A DNA stretch of 64,000 bases from assembly GCA_946699065.1 (NCBI GenBank), contig CAMPDV010000012.1, positions 620,001-684,000 of the forward strand, read 5' to 3'. The DNA comes from Loxodes magnus. Taxonomy: Eukaryota; Ciliophora; Karyorelictea; Loxodida; Loxodidae. Both the position numbers and the translations under genes were made by a program. The notes under the pieces are model-generated. The model saw nothing but the letters and a program-made list of their open reading frames with translations, was not told the DNA's origin and did not search any database. How positions within the stretch are numbered: the stretch's first letter is position 1; every line of letters begins with the position of its first letter. Below are positions 36,359 through 48,889 of this stretch, one piece after another.

Positions 36359-36829
36359 GATACAATAAAAAATAAATACTTAATAAAAAATTATAACTTC
36401 AGAGCAATGGTATTAAATATAAAAAAATAAAATAAAAATAACTTTAAATAATGAAAGAAATTCAAAATAAACTAAAATATAATAATTAAAACTTTAAAAT
36501 AAATAAATATTGTTTTATTTAAAAATAAAACTAAAATTTACTATATTTTAAATTAGAAATATAAAATACCAAAGTCTAAAATATATAAAAATTATAAATT
36601 TAAATTATTTTAAATTATTAATAACAATCGATATGTTTAATATTTAACTTAATTAAGGCAAAAAATATAAATTAAGCATATTTAAATGTTAAATTATAAA
36701 GTTTATATAAATTATAAGAAGTAACAAATAGAGCCAATAAAATAAGTACTTTATAAAATAATAAAAATATAATAATATAATGATAACAAATTATAGTAAT
36801 TCCAAACTTAAATTAAGTTCATCATTTTT

Positions 36830-37512
36830 TAGAATTTTATTAATTTTTTTTAATTTTCCATTTCCAGATTTCTTCAGGATAATCTTCTTATAATAAATAT
36901 TTGCCAGTACTACATTAAGCTTTTTTTATTAAAGGTATCTTGCTTCAGTCGAGTTCAATTCCAATTATATTTAATTTTCTTTTTTGTTGAGCATGAATAA
37001 TGCCCATTAAGATTTCATACCCTTTTCACATAATTTTTCCTGTATATTAGATCTTCTGGAGTACAATATAAATTATTAAAGATTATCATAATTTTAAATT
37101 TTCTTTTTATTGCTTTCATTTAAATATCAGCAATATCTTAACGTTATCCAAATCTCCTGCAATAGCAGTATGTCTTATATAAGGAAATTTTTTCTGGTTG
37201 ATCTTTAGGTTCTACATTCTTCGAATCATTCATCGACATATTTTAAATGAATATGCTTTTGGTCGCCTCCGCGAAGTGGTTTAATTTTGTTTTTAATTGT
37301 TCTATCTTGATATTAGCTAAGTATATATTTTCAGTTTTTTTCTGATGTGTTAGAAATAATTTATTTGATTTATCCTTCAAGTTCTTTTACGTTTCTTAAA
37401 AATTTAAAATTCTCCTATTACATTATTTTGAGTTTTATTTTATAATTTTCTAATCTTAATTTGATTGGGATGGATTCTTTTTAGAAGAAGCATTTTGCAT
37501 GAAAATTTCCAT
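36830..37512 (-). CDS. Retroelement ORF1-like protein, inverse of 43900-44620
   Basis: Minus-strand ATG 37512 (MEIFMQNASSKKNPSQ), Lys/Gln-rich coiled coil, then a Cys pair (TYCYCRRFG) matching a zinc-knuckle start. The C-terminal block is YCTPEDLIYRKN, GHYSCSTKKKIKYNWNWTRL. The same block occurs at 43900-44620 on the other strand (YCSPLDLLYRKR, GHCSCSTKKKLKYDWNWTRL). At the first Trp of NWNW this copy has TGG (36961-36963) where the other has TGA (44455-44457). Confidence 0.6.
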
Positions 37513-38082
37513 TTTTAATAATTAATAATATTTCCTTTTAAAATTATAAATAATATTGAAATTTTATTATTTAATGATTAAGCATTTAATATCTCCGGTT
37601 ATGAATATTTATAAAAAATTAACTATCTTAGATAATTAAGAAATCTTCATATTTATGCATTGAAAGAATATATTTTCTTATAGTTGTCTATTTTATGAAA
37701 TATATATTTATCTTATTTTCATAAGTTAATTAATTTATATCATCGTATGCAAAAGAAAATATCTTAATTTTCTTCAGAATTTTGCCAATAAAAAATTTGA
37801 TTATTTATACATAAATAAATTTAATTTAGAGCAATTTTAATAATTAAGCATGCATTTATTAAATTATTTAGATAGTTTTTATCTATAATTACAAAATATT
37901 TAATTGTGACCATCTGATTAATCTTTTGTAGTATAAACACTAAACTAAAATGATTTATTATATTTTTATATTTATATGAATAAATGACTCCAATAAAACA
38001 AACTCTCCTAAAAACCTAATAAATCTTAGAAGATGTTACCATTGATCTTTTCCTTCTATAGACGAAGAACCAAAAACAAAAA

Positions 38083-39010
38083 ATGGTGGATGGTTTCAGA
38101 AAAAACTTAAATACAGCCTCCTAAGAGTAGAAGAGGAAGCAACAAGTGTAAATTCTTGCAATCATATCTTCTTTTAAAAAACATTCTTCTTAATTAGCTT
38201 AGCACTAACTTTCCATGTAATAGAAAAAGGGTAACAAGGAAATATTTCACCAAGTAGAGAATTTAATATCAGAGGAAAAGCATAAGAAATAGACTAAGAT
38301 CATTATGCACCAAGAAGCCATGGAGATTACAACTGACGAATAAATAAGCTATGAGTAGCTTATAAAAGTGATGCTAAACCTCCAGGAAGAGGCGAAAATG
38401 CTAAAAAAGAAAAAAATAGAAGGGATTTTATAAAAGCAAGAAGAGCTTGATTCAAGACTCATATCTCAGGAAAGAGATTTAAATGCATTCTGAACATATC
38501 ATAAGATCAAAATAGTCAATCTTAAAGCTAGCAGTAGAAGCAGATAAAATAAAATAGAGAAATTGAAGAAAGCTAGCAAAAATTACAACTTCAAATGTAG
38601 ATAAGAGAACAAAAAGTGACCCAAAAATGATTGAAGAAGAAATAATCAGAAAGTCTTAAAGAAAACAGAGATATATAAATATTAGGAAAAAATGTTTCTG
38701 TTGTGGAAGTTCATGGCACCTTTATCGGAAATGTTAGAAATTCTAACAGAAAAAACTAAACTACTGGATTCAAGAAAAGCATAGAAAGGAATATGAAGAA
38801 GCAAAATTAAACCGAAATTATTGCAGTCTGAGTTAGGAAATTTATAAAATAAAGAAAGATGCGATAATACCAAGACAGGAAAGGAGAGGAAGGAAAACCT
38901 GAGTTCCCAATCTCGCTAAAATTTGAGGTCTCAAAAATTTTTATTTAAGAGCTGGAAGCATGAACTGCTTTCTTCCAGAAGGGATTTAAATACCTCATAA
39001 TGGAAAATTT
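38083..39010 (+). CDS. Retroelement ORF1-like zinc-knuckle protein, copy C
   Basis: ATG 38083 (MVDGFRKNL). Shares with copy D (61156) the block NLQEE.K.LKK, then SRL.SQ.RDLN.FW, and a perfect CX2CX4HX4C knuckle: Cys-Phe-Cys-Cys-Gly-Ser-Ser-Trp-His-Leu-Tyr-Arg-Lys-Cys, with Trp encoded by TGG at 38714. After the knuckle the frames VPNLAKI and ELL(S)S match the 3' region of copy D. One frame change lies upstream of the knuckle relative to the start frame. An (ATT)n-type tail follows at about 39012-39035. No RT adjacent. Confidence 0.6.
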
Positions 39011-39419
39011 AATTTATTATTATATCATTATTTATTTTCAATTATCTTGTGGGAGGTTCCCAAACTTTAGCGTGCTTAGCTTACTTTAGTGAGTGGAATC
39101 TCCAAGGAAACTAAAGCCATAATCGAAGGATGAAGAAAAGGATAATTTCATCAGAGGTTGGGGAAATAAAAAATCATGATCGATTTTGTCTTCCACTGCT
39201 TTGGCTTATCCTCGAAACTTTGGAACGGAATTATCTTCGACTGTGACAACCTGAAATCTAACTTGGGGTGACATATGAATACTGCCTTGGTAGTTTCAAG
39301 AGATGCAACCTACCATGACTCCATTTTCAAGATGTTTTTACTTATCATTATTGAAAATTTAAGCAATGGTTAACCTAAAATTGGATAAGCCATTTTAATT
39401 TATTATTATTGCTATAGAT
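39011..39419. repeat. Element tail and degenerate SINE-like unit
   Basis: ATT-rich tail, then a degenerate single unit of the 34676-35205 element (CATCAGAGGTTGGGG at about 39150 and CTGCTTTGGCTTATCCTCGA at about 39200). No stem-loop seen after it. Confidence 0.45.
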
Positions 39420-39990
39420 GGAGAACCAAAATTAACAAAAGTTGATAGTGATTTTTATTAGTGAATTTAAGTTTTGATAAATTCAATTGAATTTTTAAAA
39501 TCTGAAAACCAAATATTAATATATAAATTAGATCTAAACCTGTCCTTTTGCAAATTTAAGGAGAGTAATATAAACAGATAAGATCATAAGTGAAATTTAA
39601 AATACTAGAAATTGTAAGTCAAAAAAATCCTTAATACTAAGCAATCACAATTAAAGCAAAACAATAATCTTCAAAAAATCCCTATTGAAGAACAACAAAT
39701 GCTAATATTGAAAGTGGGCAAAACATAAAATACAAATTATCATCAATTTAAGCAAAAAAAGAGAATAATAGAAAACAAATGGGATAATATATTTGAAATA
39801 TATTGTATTTAAGAAGATTTGCCTTTTAGGAAAAAATATTTAAAGCCAATAAAGAAGCTCTCTATATTTAAAATTCAATTAATGAATTTAATAAAAAGTG
39901 ATTAGAATTTTACTTATAGGAAAAAATCATTAAAAATATACAAGAAAAGATCCAAATAAATTAGAAGTGAATTTTTTTTGTACTAAGTTC
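39420..39990 (+). pseudogene. Retroelement ORF1 C-terminal fragment
   Basis: Coding-like plus-strand stretch whose end reads INEFNKKWLEFYLQEK with Trp from TGA (near 39900). The equivalent at about 52925-52985 reads VNEFNKKWLRFYLLE, also with TGA=Trp. The upstream part is Lys/Gln-rich and not clearly one frame. A fragment of an ORF1 family. Confidence 0.45.
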
Positions 39991-40176
39991 TTTAATCGTG
40001 ATTATCCTATTATTTATGTTAAAACGTAAATAAATTATTATTTCACTATGATTTTTTCAATATTCATTTTTTTAATTATTAAAATTGTATAGTTTTTATA
40101 TAAAACTTATTTTCATATCTCTGTTCCATTCAAATATCTCTATTTGTCTGCCTCACTCATCTTGATGTTTGTTGTA

Positions 40177-42471
40177 TCACAATTCTTGAATCTTAGTCCA
40201 TAATCTTAGTACATTACATTCCAATTCGTCTATTTCATTTAATATATTATAACTTAAATAATACTTACTTATTATGTCTAACTGATAAAATTTCATTCTT
40301 AACTTAGAATTCTCTATATGTTCCATCTTCTCATATGGAATTCTCCACTTGAACATCCCCAACCTCCAACCTCCAATACCATTACCTGATAACAAGTATA
40401 CATTGTCTCTTGATATATCCAAACTACCTACCATATCCGTATGACCTAGTAGTGTACATATACACTAGTAAGATGCAGTATTTCAAATCTTTATAGTTTT
40501 GTCAAAAGACCCTGAAATAATAAATCTGCTATCATATGAGAATTTAACTACTATTACATTTCTTGAGTGGCCAGTGAGAGTACGAATACACTAGCATGTT
40601 TTAAAGTCCCATATCTTTATTGTCTTATCTTAACTTCCTGAAAGGATTCATTTCTGGTCATTCGATATTGCTACAGAGAATACAGAACAAGTATGTCCCT
40701 ACAAAGAACTCTTTAACTAACCACTTGTAAGGTCCCATATCTTTATTGTGATATCTCTACTTCCTGAAACGATTCATTTGGAATCATTTGTTATCGCTAC
40801 AGAGTATACAGAATTGGTATGTCCCTACAAAGTACTTTTTTATTAACCACTTGTAAAGTCTCATATTTTTATCGTATTATCATAACTTCCTGAAACTATT
40901 AATTTCTGATCACTTGATATCGCTACAGATAATACAGAATGTGTATGTCCCTGCAAAGTACTTTTAAGTTAGATAGTTTAGAAATCCCATATCTTTATTG
41001 TCTTATCTGTACTTCCTGATACGATTCATTTGGAATCATTTGTTATCGCTACAGTTAATACAAAATTCTTATGTCCCTACAAAGTACCCTTTAATTGACC
41101 ACTTGTAAATTCCCATATCTTTATTGTATTATCATGTGAGCATGATACGATGTGATTATTATCAGGAGAGATTGCTATTGAGTTTATGTAGGAAAAGTGT
41201 CCTTGTAGAATATAGGGGTATTAGGTAATAATGGAAGTAAAGTTTGCGCTATTTAAATTGCAGTTTAGGAATTTGGTATTCCTGAGATTTGCTTATAGGA
41301 AGTTGGCATTAGAGAAGTTGCAGTTCGTTAATGTAGAGTCTGATAAATCAACATTTGATAAATTAATGTTTTATAAATTTATTAAATCGAAGTTAAAATC
41401 CATGTAATTTAAAAGAGTTATCACATTCACTGAAACTTATTATAAATCCTATTATTATTTAGATAGCTCTATTACTTATGTTAGCTTTTACTTCAACTCT
41501 TAGTCATTTATATTACTAAGTTTCAATAAGTTAGAGGTTTATTCTACCAAACTTGATTTGTTCAATGGATTCTATTTTAAGCTTAATAAAGATAAATTAT
41601 CTTGTTTAAATTTATTAAAGAATTATAGTAATTTATCAAATGTTATATTGTTAAAATTTTATATTGTATACTTTATAACATTTGACTATTCTTATACCTT
41701 TTATTAATCTTTCTGCTATTTTTTTAATTACATTACATGATGCTCTTATAAGAAATATTTATCAATTAAGGATTTCATTTCATTCTCAGTCAATAATTTA
41801 CCATTAGCCTATTCTTTTAAGGAGATAAATAAGTTGAATATCTCTTCCTATATAAAAATTTTAAAATTGCTTGTATCCAATATTAACTCGTCGCTTTTCT
41901 TTAAATCATTTACTTCATTAAATATTTATTAAAATTGCTCTTAATATGAACTACTCTAGTTTAAAATTAGTTATTATTAGTAGATGTTTTTTTGTTGCTA
42001 TTAAATTTTATTCATGCTTAAATTCAATCTTGCTAGGGAACTTAAAAGCTGTTCTATTAGATTACTACTTTATTTTTATTTATCTACTAACGTTTTAATC
42101 AGATAATTTATAAAACTATCCACTATCAACTTGATTATATTTTGACTTTCTATTATAATCTTAATTAAATTTTATTAATTAGATAATTTCTTAAATTATA
42201 TCTCCTACAATTCTTTGATTAGCTCGATAAATTATATTTATTCAATGAAGAAAGCTTATTGATTTTCCATGTTCTAATCCTGAGTCTAATAGTTTTGCAG
42301 TTATTCAGGACTAATTTTATAGGTCTACTAGTGATGCTTACAATAGATCATTTAAGTAATTTGATAAACTGTCCTAATGCATTAGATACATTAAATACAT
42401 TCACTAGGAAGCTTTTTTGCTTATCACTATTTTTAAGGTTTTTAGCAGTTTGGACACTAAAATTTATCCAT
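40177..42471 (-). CDS. Zinc finger-coiled coil-pentapeptide-WD40 protein, copy 2
   Basis: Frame of exactly 765 codons from ATG 42471 to TGA 40177-40179, no intron needed. The N-terminus has a short Cys cluster (CPNC, then CIQCIQC). A long Gln-rich helical region follows (about residues 60-340). Next is a block of five-residue repeats typical of pentapeptide proteins (NVDLSDSTLTNCNFSNANFL; ANLRNTKFLNCNLNSANF). About seven WD40 repeats follow (GHFSYINSIAISPDNNHIVS; DNTIKIWEF), each near 126 nt. It ends RLWTKIQEL. A ubiquitin-ligase or scaffold role is inferred from the zinc finger plus beta-propeller; not proven. Paralogous to 30795-32395 and 53851-55568 but longer. Confidence 0.8.
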
Positions 42472-43079
42472 TTATAAAATTAAAAAATTTGCTTTATTAG
42501 AATTTATTTACAGAGTAAAATAAAAGTTAATAAACTAAAAAAGTAAAAAGAACATTTTATTTAAGAATAAAATACTTTAATGAAAAATTAGCAAATTTTA
42601 TTCAAATAGTATTGTAAAAAGTAAATATGTAAAATAATAAAGACTTAATAAAGATGTTATAACCAAAAAATAATTTTTTTTATAATTAATAATAAAAACC
42701 TAATTAATTAAAAAAATAAAGGATATAAAAATAGATTTAAATATATAACTTATATTATTATTTATTTTAATTTTATTAATATTTTTTAATTATTTAATTT
42801 AATTATAATGACTAATTTATATTTTTTAAATAAGCATTAAAAATTTAAGATTTAATTTTTAAAACTTAAAAAAAATAAAAAACTTAATTCATAAAAGATT
42901 ATGCTTAATTATTATTTATTAATAAACTCAAAAGAAAGTAAGTTTATAATTTTAATTATTAAAATAAGATATAAACAATTTTGGATCTATATAGATTTAA
43001 AATTATATCTAAAAAATCTTAAAATTTATTGTAAAAAAAGGTAAAATTAAGTTTATAGTCTTAGAAGAGAACTTCACAA
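42472..43079. other. Very AT-rich region
   Basis: Upstream of the copy 2 WD40 gene. Long A/T runs only, similar in character to the regions upstream of copies 1 and 3. Confidence 0.45.
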
Positions 43080-43814
43080 ATAACTTGATTCCGCTCTTTC
43101 CCAAACTAAAGGATGGCGTAGGACTTCGTTAATCTGACATCCCTATATCTCACCCGCAAACCATTTGTTCTTCTAGTTTCTATTTCACTTGTTGTTACAT
43201 TCTTAAAGTCTTGAGTTATAAAATTTGTTTTTATATATTTATCCAGTTCTCGTTGGTTAAGTGCAGAAAAGTTCGTCTAATATTTATTTATTATTATTTC
43301 TTTCAATATATTTTTCTTTCAGCAGTAGTTTTTCTGACATATATAGCAACTGATCTTTCTTTGATAGTAATTTATCTTTTTTGTCTCTTATTATTATTCA
43401 GGTTTGATTTACATTGGAATGCTCGATTACTAATCTTGAAATTTTTAAACTGCTAGCTGTTATTATTCTTACTTTACTTAAAAGTTCTTTAAATTCATAT
43501 TAGAATCTAGAGAAATAGAATCTTAATGATTGAGGAACTTCATCGAATTATTGATCAATATCTTCGAATTTAGCTACTATTGACTCTTAAAGCATATCCA
43601 GAATTTCTTGTATGACTAGAAATTATAGATCTAGTTATTAAATCAATTTATCTAACATTTTTTCTAATTTTTATGCTCTTAATCTTTGCTATTTTAGCTC
43701 ATATTATAAATTTGATATCATTTGCTGCACTGATTATGCAAAGGATACCTAAGATTATTATTCTTATTTTTTAAAATATTTTTTAAGAGAGATCTATTAT
43801 TTCTTAGGTGCCAT
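43080..43814 (-). CDS. Retroelement ORF1-like protein, head-to-head with 43900
   Basis: Minus-strand ATG 43814 (MAPKKQQISLKKYFKKQ), a coiled coil (QRLRAQKLEKMLDKLIQQLD; EILDMLQESIVAKFEDIDQQ) and a decayed knuckle near 43320 (KISCYICQKNYC) reminiscent of RRIKCYVCNKQH in the ORF1 at 57280-57992. The knuckle is in another frame, so a frameshift is likely. Its start lies only 85 bases from the plus-strand ORF1 at 43900. Confidence 0.5.
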
Positions 43815-43899
43815 TTTAAATAATATCATAATAAAATAAATGATTTTTAAGTAATTAGATATTAATTTACAACTAACTATAAATTTTTTATGCGAAAAA

Positions 43900-44620
43900 A
43901 TGAAAAATTCTAGCAAAAAATTTCTTAATAAAGATAGTTCTCTCTTAAGCAAGAATCAGTAAGTTGACCTTCAAGAACTTCGAAAAATGTAAAATAAAAA
44001 TGATAAATTTAACGCTAAATACAATAAACTTGAAGGAAAAATCTAGTAACTTATTTCAAGTATCTCAAAACTAAAAAACGAAAATCCACAATCAGATGAG
44101 CTCAGAATTGATTAAATTGAAATATAATTTAATTAACTAAACGAGTTGACTGAAAACTTATTTCTTAAAAATATATCAATTAACGACGCATGAACATTAG
44201 AATCAAATATTGTTCAGCAAAAATTCTCTACCAAAGAGAAGAAATTAATGTTGGTATTGCAGTAAATATAGGCACATTTTAAGATAATACTGAAGATTCT
44301 AACAAAAATAATAACTATAATGTTTTATGTTATGAAAAAAGTAAGTAATTTATACTGCTCTCCATTAGATCTACTATATAGAAAAAGATGTAAAAAGGAA
44401 GTGAAATTTGATGGACATTGCTCTTGCTCAACAAAGAAGAAACTTAAATATGATTGAAATTGAACTCGACTGAAGCAAGATATCTTTGATAAAAAATAAT
44501 TAACGTAGTATTGCCAGATATGCATTGTAAGAAAATGATTCTGAAAAAACTGAAATTGAATATTTCTCAAAACTAATAAAATAAAAAAAATGATAACATA
44601 GTGAAGGTGTAATCACATTA
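43900..44620 (+). CDS. Retroelement ORF1-like protein
   Basis: Plus-strand ATG 43900 (MKNSSKKFLNKDSSLLSKNQ), coiled coil (YNKLEGKIQQLISSISKLKN), a knuckle-like RNQCWYCSKYRHILRQY in which the last Cys is Tyr, then GHCSCSTKKKLKYDWNWTRL. Paralogue of 36830-37512. The Trp at 44455-44457 is TGA opposite TGG there. A frame change precedes the knuckle. Confidence 0.55.
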
Positions 44621-44659
44621 ATTTATTTTAAATTATTATTAAATAATTTAATTTAGATA

Positions 44660-45200
44660 AGATGGTAAAACCTTTTTTTTAAAAGTTGCTTGGAGTCAAA
44701 CAAGGCAATAGCGCTGCTGGAGTATAAACTTTTGTAAAGAACCCAATGTCCTAAGAGATTTTTTTTATGAAAGACTTATTAAGCTCAAAAACTCTGGTTG
44801 CCAGCAGAAATACTATTTCATCATAGGTTGAGTAATATATGAACCCATAATTGCAGAATTTATCTTATGCTTTGTTTGATTTAAACTACAAACTCGTACT
44901 ACTTTTATTGGATCAAGATTTAGAGATATTTTGTATAAAATCATTCGATAGAAGTGCGCGCCGTTGGGGTTCAAAACATGCTTTAATCCAAATTTTTTTA
45001 TGTTAAAAAGTAAATCAAAGCAAGTTTTTTAAGATATATGTAAACTTAAATTTACAGAAATCATAAATAAATAAATATATTAAATTCTATAATTTATAAT
45101 ATTAAAAAATTAAGCCTAATAACAATTAATCAAGCAAAATAAAATAAATAGATTAAAGAGTGCATATCATCTCGCTGGTGCGCAACTCTATCAAAGTTTT
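44660..45200. repeat. Degenerate SINE-like sequences with inverted stem-loop
   Basis: Contains a diverged unit of the 34676-35205 family (CATCATAGGTTGAG at about 44820, ACCCATAATTGCAG at about 44855) and, at 45158-45188, the conserved hairpin in minus orientation (GAGTGCAT...GCGCAACTC) preceded by A/T tail sequence. The plus-strand ATG at 44661 gives a short protein-like stretch (GVKQGNSAAGVQTFVKN), unsupported. Confidence 0.4.
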
Positions 45201-45573
45201 TATTCACAATAGATCTCTAATCTTGATCCTCTAAAAATATTGCGAATTTTCTCTCAAGCCTACCATAGCATAAGGCACATTCTGCAATTACTGGTACATA
45301 TTTCCTTCAAACCTATGATTAAGTAGATGTTCAGTCAGCATTTAACGTTCTTGAATTTGCGAGTCTTCTATCAGAAAATCTCTTGCGACATTAGATTCTT
45401 CTTAAAGTTCATCCTTCAGCAGCACTTACTTCTAATTACCTTGCTGGTCCACCAAGCAACTTCCAAAGGAAAGGGTTTATCAACCTATCTAATTCAGATA
45501 TATATAATAAAAATAATTTTTAAATAATTAAAGAAATATAAAATAAACTAATGTTAATTAATTAATTTCAACT

Positions 45574-45880
45574 AAAAAAGTTTTTGGACCGGAAACTCCT
45601 TTCCGATTGCACGATCCAACGCTCTCTTTTTATGGAATAACAGGGATATCCTGTTGTGCTCCAGGCACAGCTGCTAGGGAGCTCCATCGCCATGAGTTGC
45701 CAGGCTTCAAGTCCCTACCAAGAGCAAGGATAATCTCAAAGACGGCGTTCCCTTCAGTAAAATTGACTCTGACCAGGGACTTTCTCAGCGACAGGAAAGG
45801 AACTTGTTCCTAGCCATAAAACCAGAAAGTTTATTCACGAAGATCATTCTCAGCTCCCACCATCTTTTCAATTATGCTAT
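45574..45880 (+). other. Second copy of the structured LINE 5' module
   Basis: Inverse copy of 30191-30492, with the same hairpins (CGGAAA/TTTCCG; AACAGGGATATCCTGTT) and high identity over the full 300 bases. Here it is followed by AT-rich sequence and not by an ORF1 start. It is either a truncated LINE or a non-autonomous element that borrowed the 5' module. The mid-module reading 45607-45813 is incidental. Confidence 0.6.
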
Positions 45881-46689
45881 TAGAATTAAACTAAAATTTA
45901 AAAAGTTGAGGATTATATTAAATAATTAATAAATCTTCAATCTTTAGTCTTATTAGAGATTAAATATTATTAAAAGTTTCTTCTGTAGAGAGAATTTAAA
46001 GGTTTAGTTCTTCGTCTATTTCATCAAGTATTTATTCTGATTTTTCAAGCTTTTATTTTTAAATTTGATAACTTAATAATTCTAAAGTTGATTATATATA
46101 ATAAAGAAATGTAAATTAAAAATAAAAAAAAATTTAGTTAAAAAAATAAATAAGCAAAATAGAGAAAAATAGTTAGAAATATTCAAATTATATAAAAAGA
46201 CTGATTTATTTAAGCTATTTAAACATTAAGAGTTAGAGTTATATCTAATTTCAAAAAATTTACTTTCATACTAAGATATCTCTGTATAGAAGGATAATGC
46301 TAGATAGTTAAATTTTTTGTATTTTATTAACTTTCTGGAATTCTGGATTTAAAATATTTATTATTAAAAATGAAAATCTACCATTCTTATTTAAGCATGA
46401 CCATCTACAAACCCTACTTGTTTCGTTTACTAAAATCCATATGTCTTTTTTCATTTTAGATAGTAATTAATTCATCTGTTCCTCCTCTACATACAAAACT
46501 AGAACTATTGCTTTTAAATCAAAACATTGACTTTATCTTCTAAATATAGAGATATAATATCATAGAAGAACAAGGGTAAAATTGATTCATGCGAACTACA
46601 CTGCATTACTCCATTATTGTTTTTAAGTCTTCTTGATTATGTTACGTCTATTAGAAAAGAAGAAATTATGTTTTTATATTATGAATAAA
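45881..46689. other. AT-rich interval
   Basis: No gene supported. Short RT-like readings appear but without any motif. Confidence 0.35.
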
Positions 46690-47020
46690 CAGGGAGGAAC
46701 AATTTTCAACTGAAACTGACTTAAACTCTGGTACTAGGAAATATCTCATAGGTGAAGAGCATGCCAAGAGAAGAGAAGGCAAAATCGAAGAGGCATCAAG
46801 TAGCTTTAATGATGAAAGATGTCAGATACTTAGCTCTCTTAGAGTAGCATTTCAATCGCGGCCCTATAGAAGACAAAATTCACAAGGGAATGATAGCACT
46901 GTTAAAAACTTTAGCAAGGAATTTTTATAACTTTAAAATTTTTATTGAGGAGCTGCGTACCATTGAGGTGCTACGCACTTTATAATCCCATTTATTTATT
47001 TATTTTATTTATAAAAAGAT
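46690..47020 (+). mobile_element. SINE-like element, family 2, with stem-loop and (ATTT)n tail
   Basis: GC-richer body containing ACTCTGGTACTAGGAA and GGCCCTATAGAAGACAA. It ends in the hairpin GAGCTGCG...CTACGCAC at 46950-46980 and TTTATTTATTTATT. A homologous body (ACTCTGGTACCATGAAG; GGCCCTATAGGAGACAA) lies at 59160-59485 with the same 3' arrangement. Confidence 0.65.
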
Positions 47021-47029
47021 TATAAAGCA

Positions 47030-48870
47030 TCCTTAAGGCCTATAAGAAAGCTTTAACCTTTTTACCTAATCAAAAAATAATTTTCTCTCTATAAAATCGA
47101 ACAATTTTTCCACATCTATCAGGTTTGATATTAATTTAGTTTTTTCCCATTGCATTTTTATGAAATTTGTCTATTATTTACTTAATAACTAAAATTTAAA
47201 TTGTTGTTTGTTACTTTTTCATAACTCCCTCTTAACTTTAATGAACTAATTTTCTATCGTATATCAAATAAAATAATCTCTTTGTAAGAGCTTTATCAAA
47301 TAATTTTAATACCGTGTAATTAGAGAAATAGGGCGTCAATTTTTTCAATCATCTTTGTTTCCTTTTTTGAAAATAAGAATATGATTAAAATATTTAATTT
47401 CTATGATATTCTTCAGAGTTTCAGCATATTTTTCAGAAAAAAGTGAAGAATTAAGGAAAGATATTGCCCTCCATAATTAAAAATTAACCTTTAATGCAAT
47501 ATGGACCTGCTACTTTGCCATTAAATATTACTTAAATAATTTGATAAATTTCTTTAAGATAAAAAGGTTTAAGTTGTTATTAATGTATTGGAAGTTGTTT
47601 TTTATTCTTATTATTATCTTAAAAATTAAATTGATTTTCCTATTACTTAAAATCAGACTATACTTATGTAAGTTTTAGTGCTTGCTAAAAACATAATTTC
47701 CCATTCATCATGAAAATCATTTTAGTTATTAATTGATATTCATTTAATTTCTTTTTCTAGATTTTAATAATTATTGGCAAACGAAATCTTTACTTTCTGA
47801 TTTTCGTTGAAAAAAAATTCTTTTTTGCTTTATTTAAAAATTTTCAAAAATACTTGTAATTTTTCAATGCTTTTTCTGAAAATCAATGAGTTTTTAATTA
47901 GCTCTTCCTGTTAAATGAGGGTTTATTTATAAGCTATATTGGTTCTTTTAGCATCAATATACTTTCTTACTAGTTCTTGGGGAAGTTTGCTATATTGAAG
48001 ATAAGGAATAAATTATCTAAATTCTTAATCATATTTTATTCAATATTTGTTCTTATGTAATCCTTATATCAAGCTAATTTTAAATATAAATGAATAAAGT
48101 TGAATTAGGAGCTTAATTTTGATGAGAACCTTTTTGGTGTTTTTCCTAGTTCTAGATTTCCTAGAATGTTGATAACTCTTATCTTTTTGGAGCCTGGAGA
48201 AAAATAGATTTAGTTCTGCGTATTTTTTATTATAATCTTATAATTTAATTTTCTAAATCATCATAACTTGTTTGCAAAGCTCTTTCTTAGAAATATGGCT
48301 ATAACTTAAGAAGCTTTTTAGTCTTATGATAAGTTGTTAGATTTTATCATTGATAAATCTTTCTAACTTTGATAAATATTTTTAATTTTCAACTTTAATA
48401 AGAATAAAAAAAGGAATTAGAATATTTTTATGAGCTTATTTAACTTAATCTTTATTATGCTAAATTTAGTAAAAGGGAAAAATATTTTGAGAAATTAAAG
48501 AAGCGATCAGAGAAATAGAACTCTGAAATAAGGGTATTTATCTCGATTAAAATTTTGAAGTTTTTTACTTTAACAAAGTTTTATCCTTGAACTAAAGAAA
48601 ATAACTTAGAAGCAATCAATTTTATAACTTAAATATAGAAATTTACCCTTTGCTAACTTATTCTAATTTTAAAAACGATAATAATTGTCCCAAAGCAATA
48701 AAATTTGAGAAATATCATCTGATTAATGCTATTATTAATAAATCTGAAAGATAATAAAGCTATAGTAAAATTTGAGACTATTACTAATTTAACCCAAATA
48801 ATTAATTTCTAAATCATTTTAAAATCGAATATTTGTTCTAATTAAATCTTTATATAATAAGTATAATTAT
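47030..48870 (-). pseudogene. Second LINE reverse-transcriptase fragment
   Basis: Minus-strand RT-related sequence: FNGKVAGPYCIKGQF (near 47500) matches NGKAAGPNGIKGEF of the first LINE, and LIDVEKLFDFIERKLFFDQ (near 47095) matches LIDVEKMSDSIERRLLFDQ. Sequence breaks off right after motif A at about 47030, where the (ATTT)n tail of the plus-strand SINE-like element abuts. The catalytic ADD part is therefore missing. The upstream part to 48870 is endonuclease-like only by position. Confidence 0.65.
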
Positions 48871-48889
48871 AATAATAATAAATAAATAA

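Noticed and set aside
45607-45813. 68-residue plus-strand ORF
   Set aside because: Falls inside the structured 300-nt module; the inverse copy at 30191-30492 does not preserve it.
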